Assembly: GCA_030620255.1 (NCBI GenBank)
Contig: JAUXFB010000120.1
Location: forward strand, 1-5,470
Length of the DNA stretch: 5,470 nt
Direction: 5' to 3'
Origin: Candidatus Aminicenantota bacterium
Lineage (GTDB): Bacteria; Acidobacteriota; Aminicenantia; UBA2199
In this document: positions 5,385 to 5,470 of the stretch, in pieces
Position numbering within the stretch: position 1 is the stretch's first letter
Layout: each line of letters starts with the position of its first letter
Notes under the pieces: generated by a model
The model's input: only the letters and a program-made list of their open reading frames with translations
Told to the model about the DNA's origin: nothing
Databases searched by the model: none
Position numbers and translations under genes: made by a program

Positions 5385-5470
5385 TTAAACATTTTTATAA
5401 TAAAATTTCAGATTTTTGTTTGCCTCAATGATCATTTTTCTCATAACAGCAACAATAGCCACCTTTGGTG
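5385..5470 (-). CDS. IS110-family transposase, C-terminal end (rest outside window)
   Basis: On the - strand, a frame entering from the right edge runs to a stop at 5387-5385 and encodes 27 residues: PKVAIVAVMRKMIIEANKNL plus a short basic/aromatic tail, FYYKNV. The PKxAxVAxMRK motif is the well-known C-terminal signature of IS110/IS116/IS902 (Transposase_20) transposases. The DEDD catalytic part and the catalytic Ser region lie outside the window, so it cannot be said whether the element is intact. It is convergent with the wzc gene. The element's end must lie in or beyond the roughly 30 bp between the stop codon and the octamer array, since wzc itself is uninterrupted. Confidence 0.75.
   Translation of the reverse strand, partial: PKVAIVAVMRKMIIEANKNLKFYYKNV

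Noticed and set aside
5359..5386. Possible terminator: GACT/AGTC stem (5359-5362 with 5371-5374) followed by a run of seven T.
   Set aside because: The stem is only 4 bp with an 8-base loop, and six other bases separate it from the T-run. Too weak to call.

Overview
The window is A+T-rich DNA from a diderm (Gram-negative-type) bacterium. Three things show this: Sec-type signal peptides, a predicted outer-membrane beta-barrel, and a Wza/Wzc-type polysaccharide export pair. No rRNA or tRNA is present, so the phylum cannot be read from it. The mix of short tandem repeat arrays, an IS110-family element and a carboxypeptidase-regulatory-like secreted protein would suit an uncultivated, repeat-rich lineage, but that is only an impression. 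Translation appears to use Shine-Dalgarno sites, and two good sigma70-type promoters can be read.

Layout. Positions 1-180 hold the C-terminal end of a TPR-like protein. Its last codons carry a promoter (TTGACA, 17 bp, TATATT) for the next gene, a 166-residue secreted beta-sandwich protein (207-707). Positions 708-1096 are non-coding and built largely of abutting simple-sequence arrays of different period: two degenerate octamer types, a hexamer, and a long pyrimidine-rich heptamer array containing a 49-bp near-perfect direct duplication. A promoter (TTGCCT, 17 bp, TATAAT) sits at the end of this repeat field. It would start transcription at or next to the ATG of the following gene.

Positions 1097-5329 form a compact polysaccharide-secretion module on the + strand: an outer-membrane beta-barrel (1097-2311), a Wza-family export protein (OPX, 2301-3137) that overlaps it by 11 bp, and a Wzc-type co-polymerase/tyrosine autokinase (3182-5329). 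The OPX protein ends directly after its second SLBB domain, so it lacks the C-terminal helix with which E. coli Wza crosses the outer membrane, and it has no lipobox cysteine. The likely working model is Wzc in the inner membrane, a periplasmic OPX conduit, and the barrel encoded just upstream as the outer-membrane exit.

A second copy of the octamer array (5324-5355) begins on the Wzc stop codon and shares 23 identical bases with the array upstream of the module, so the module is bracketed by direct repeats. About 30 bp further on, the C-terminus of an IS110-family transposase runs in from the right edge on the - strand (5385-5470).

I found no CRISPR array, toxin-antitoxin pair, defence system or convincing terminator. 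The points of most interest are the barrel/helix-less OPX pairing, the composite repeat field beside a possibly leaderless promoter, and the same repeat on both sides of the module next to an IS110 element.
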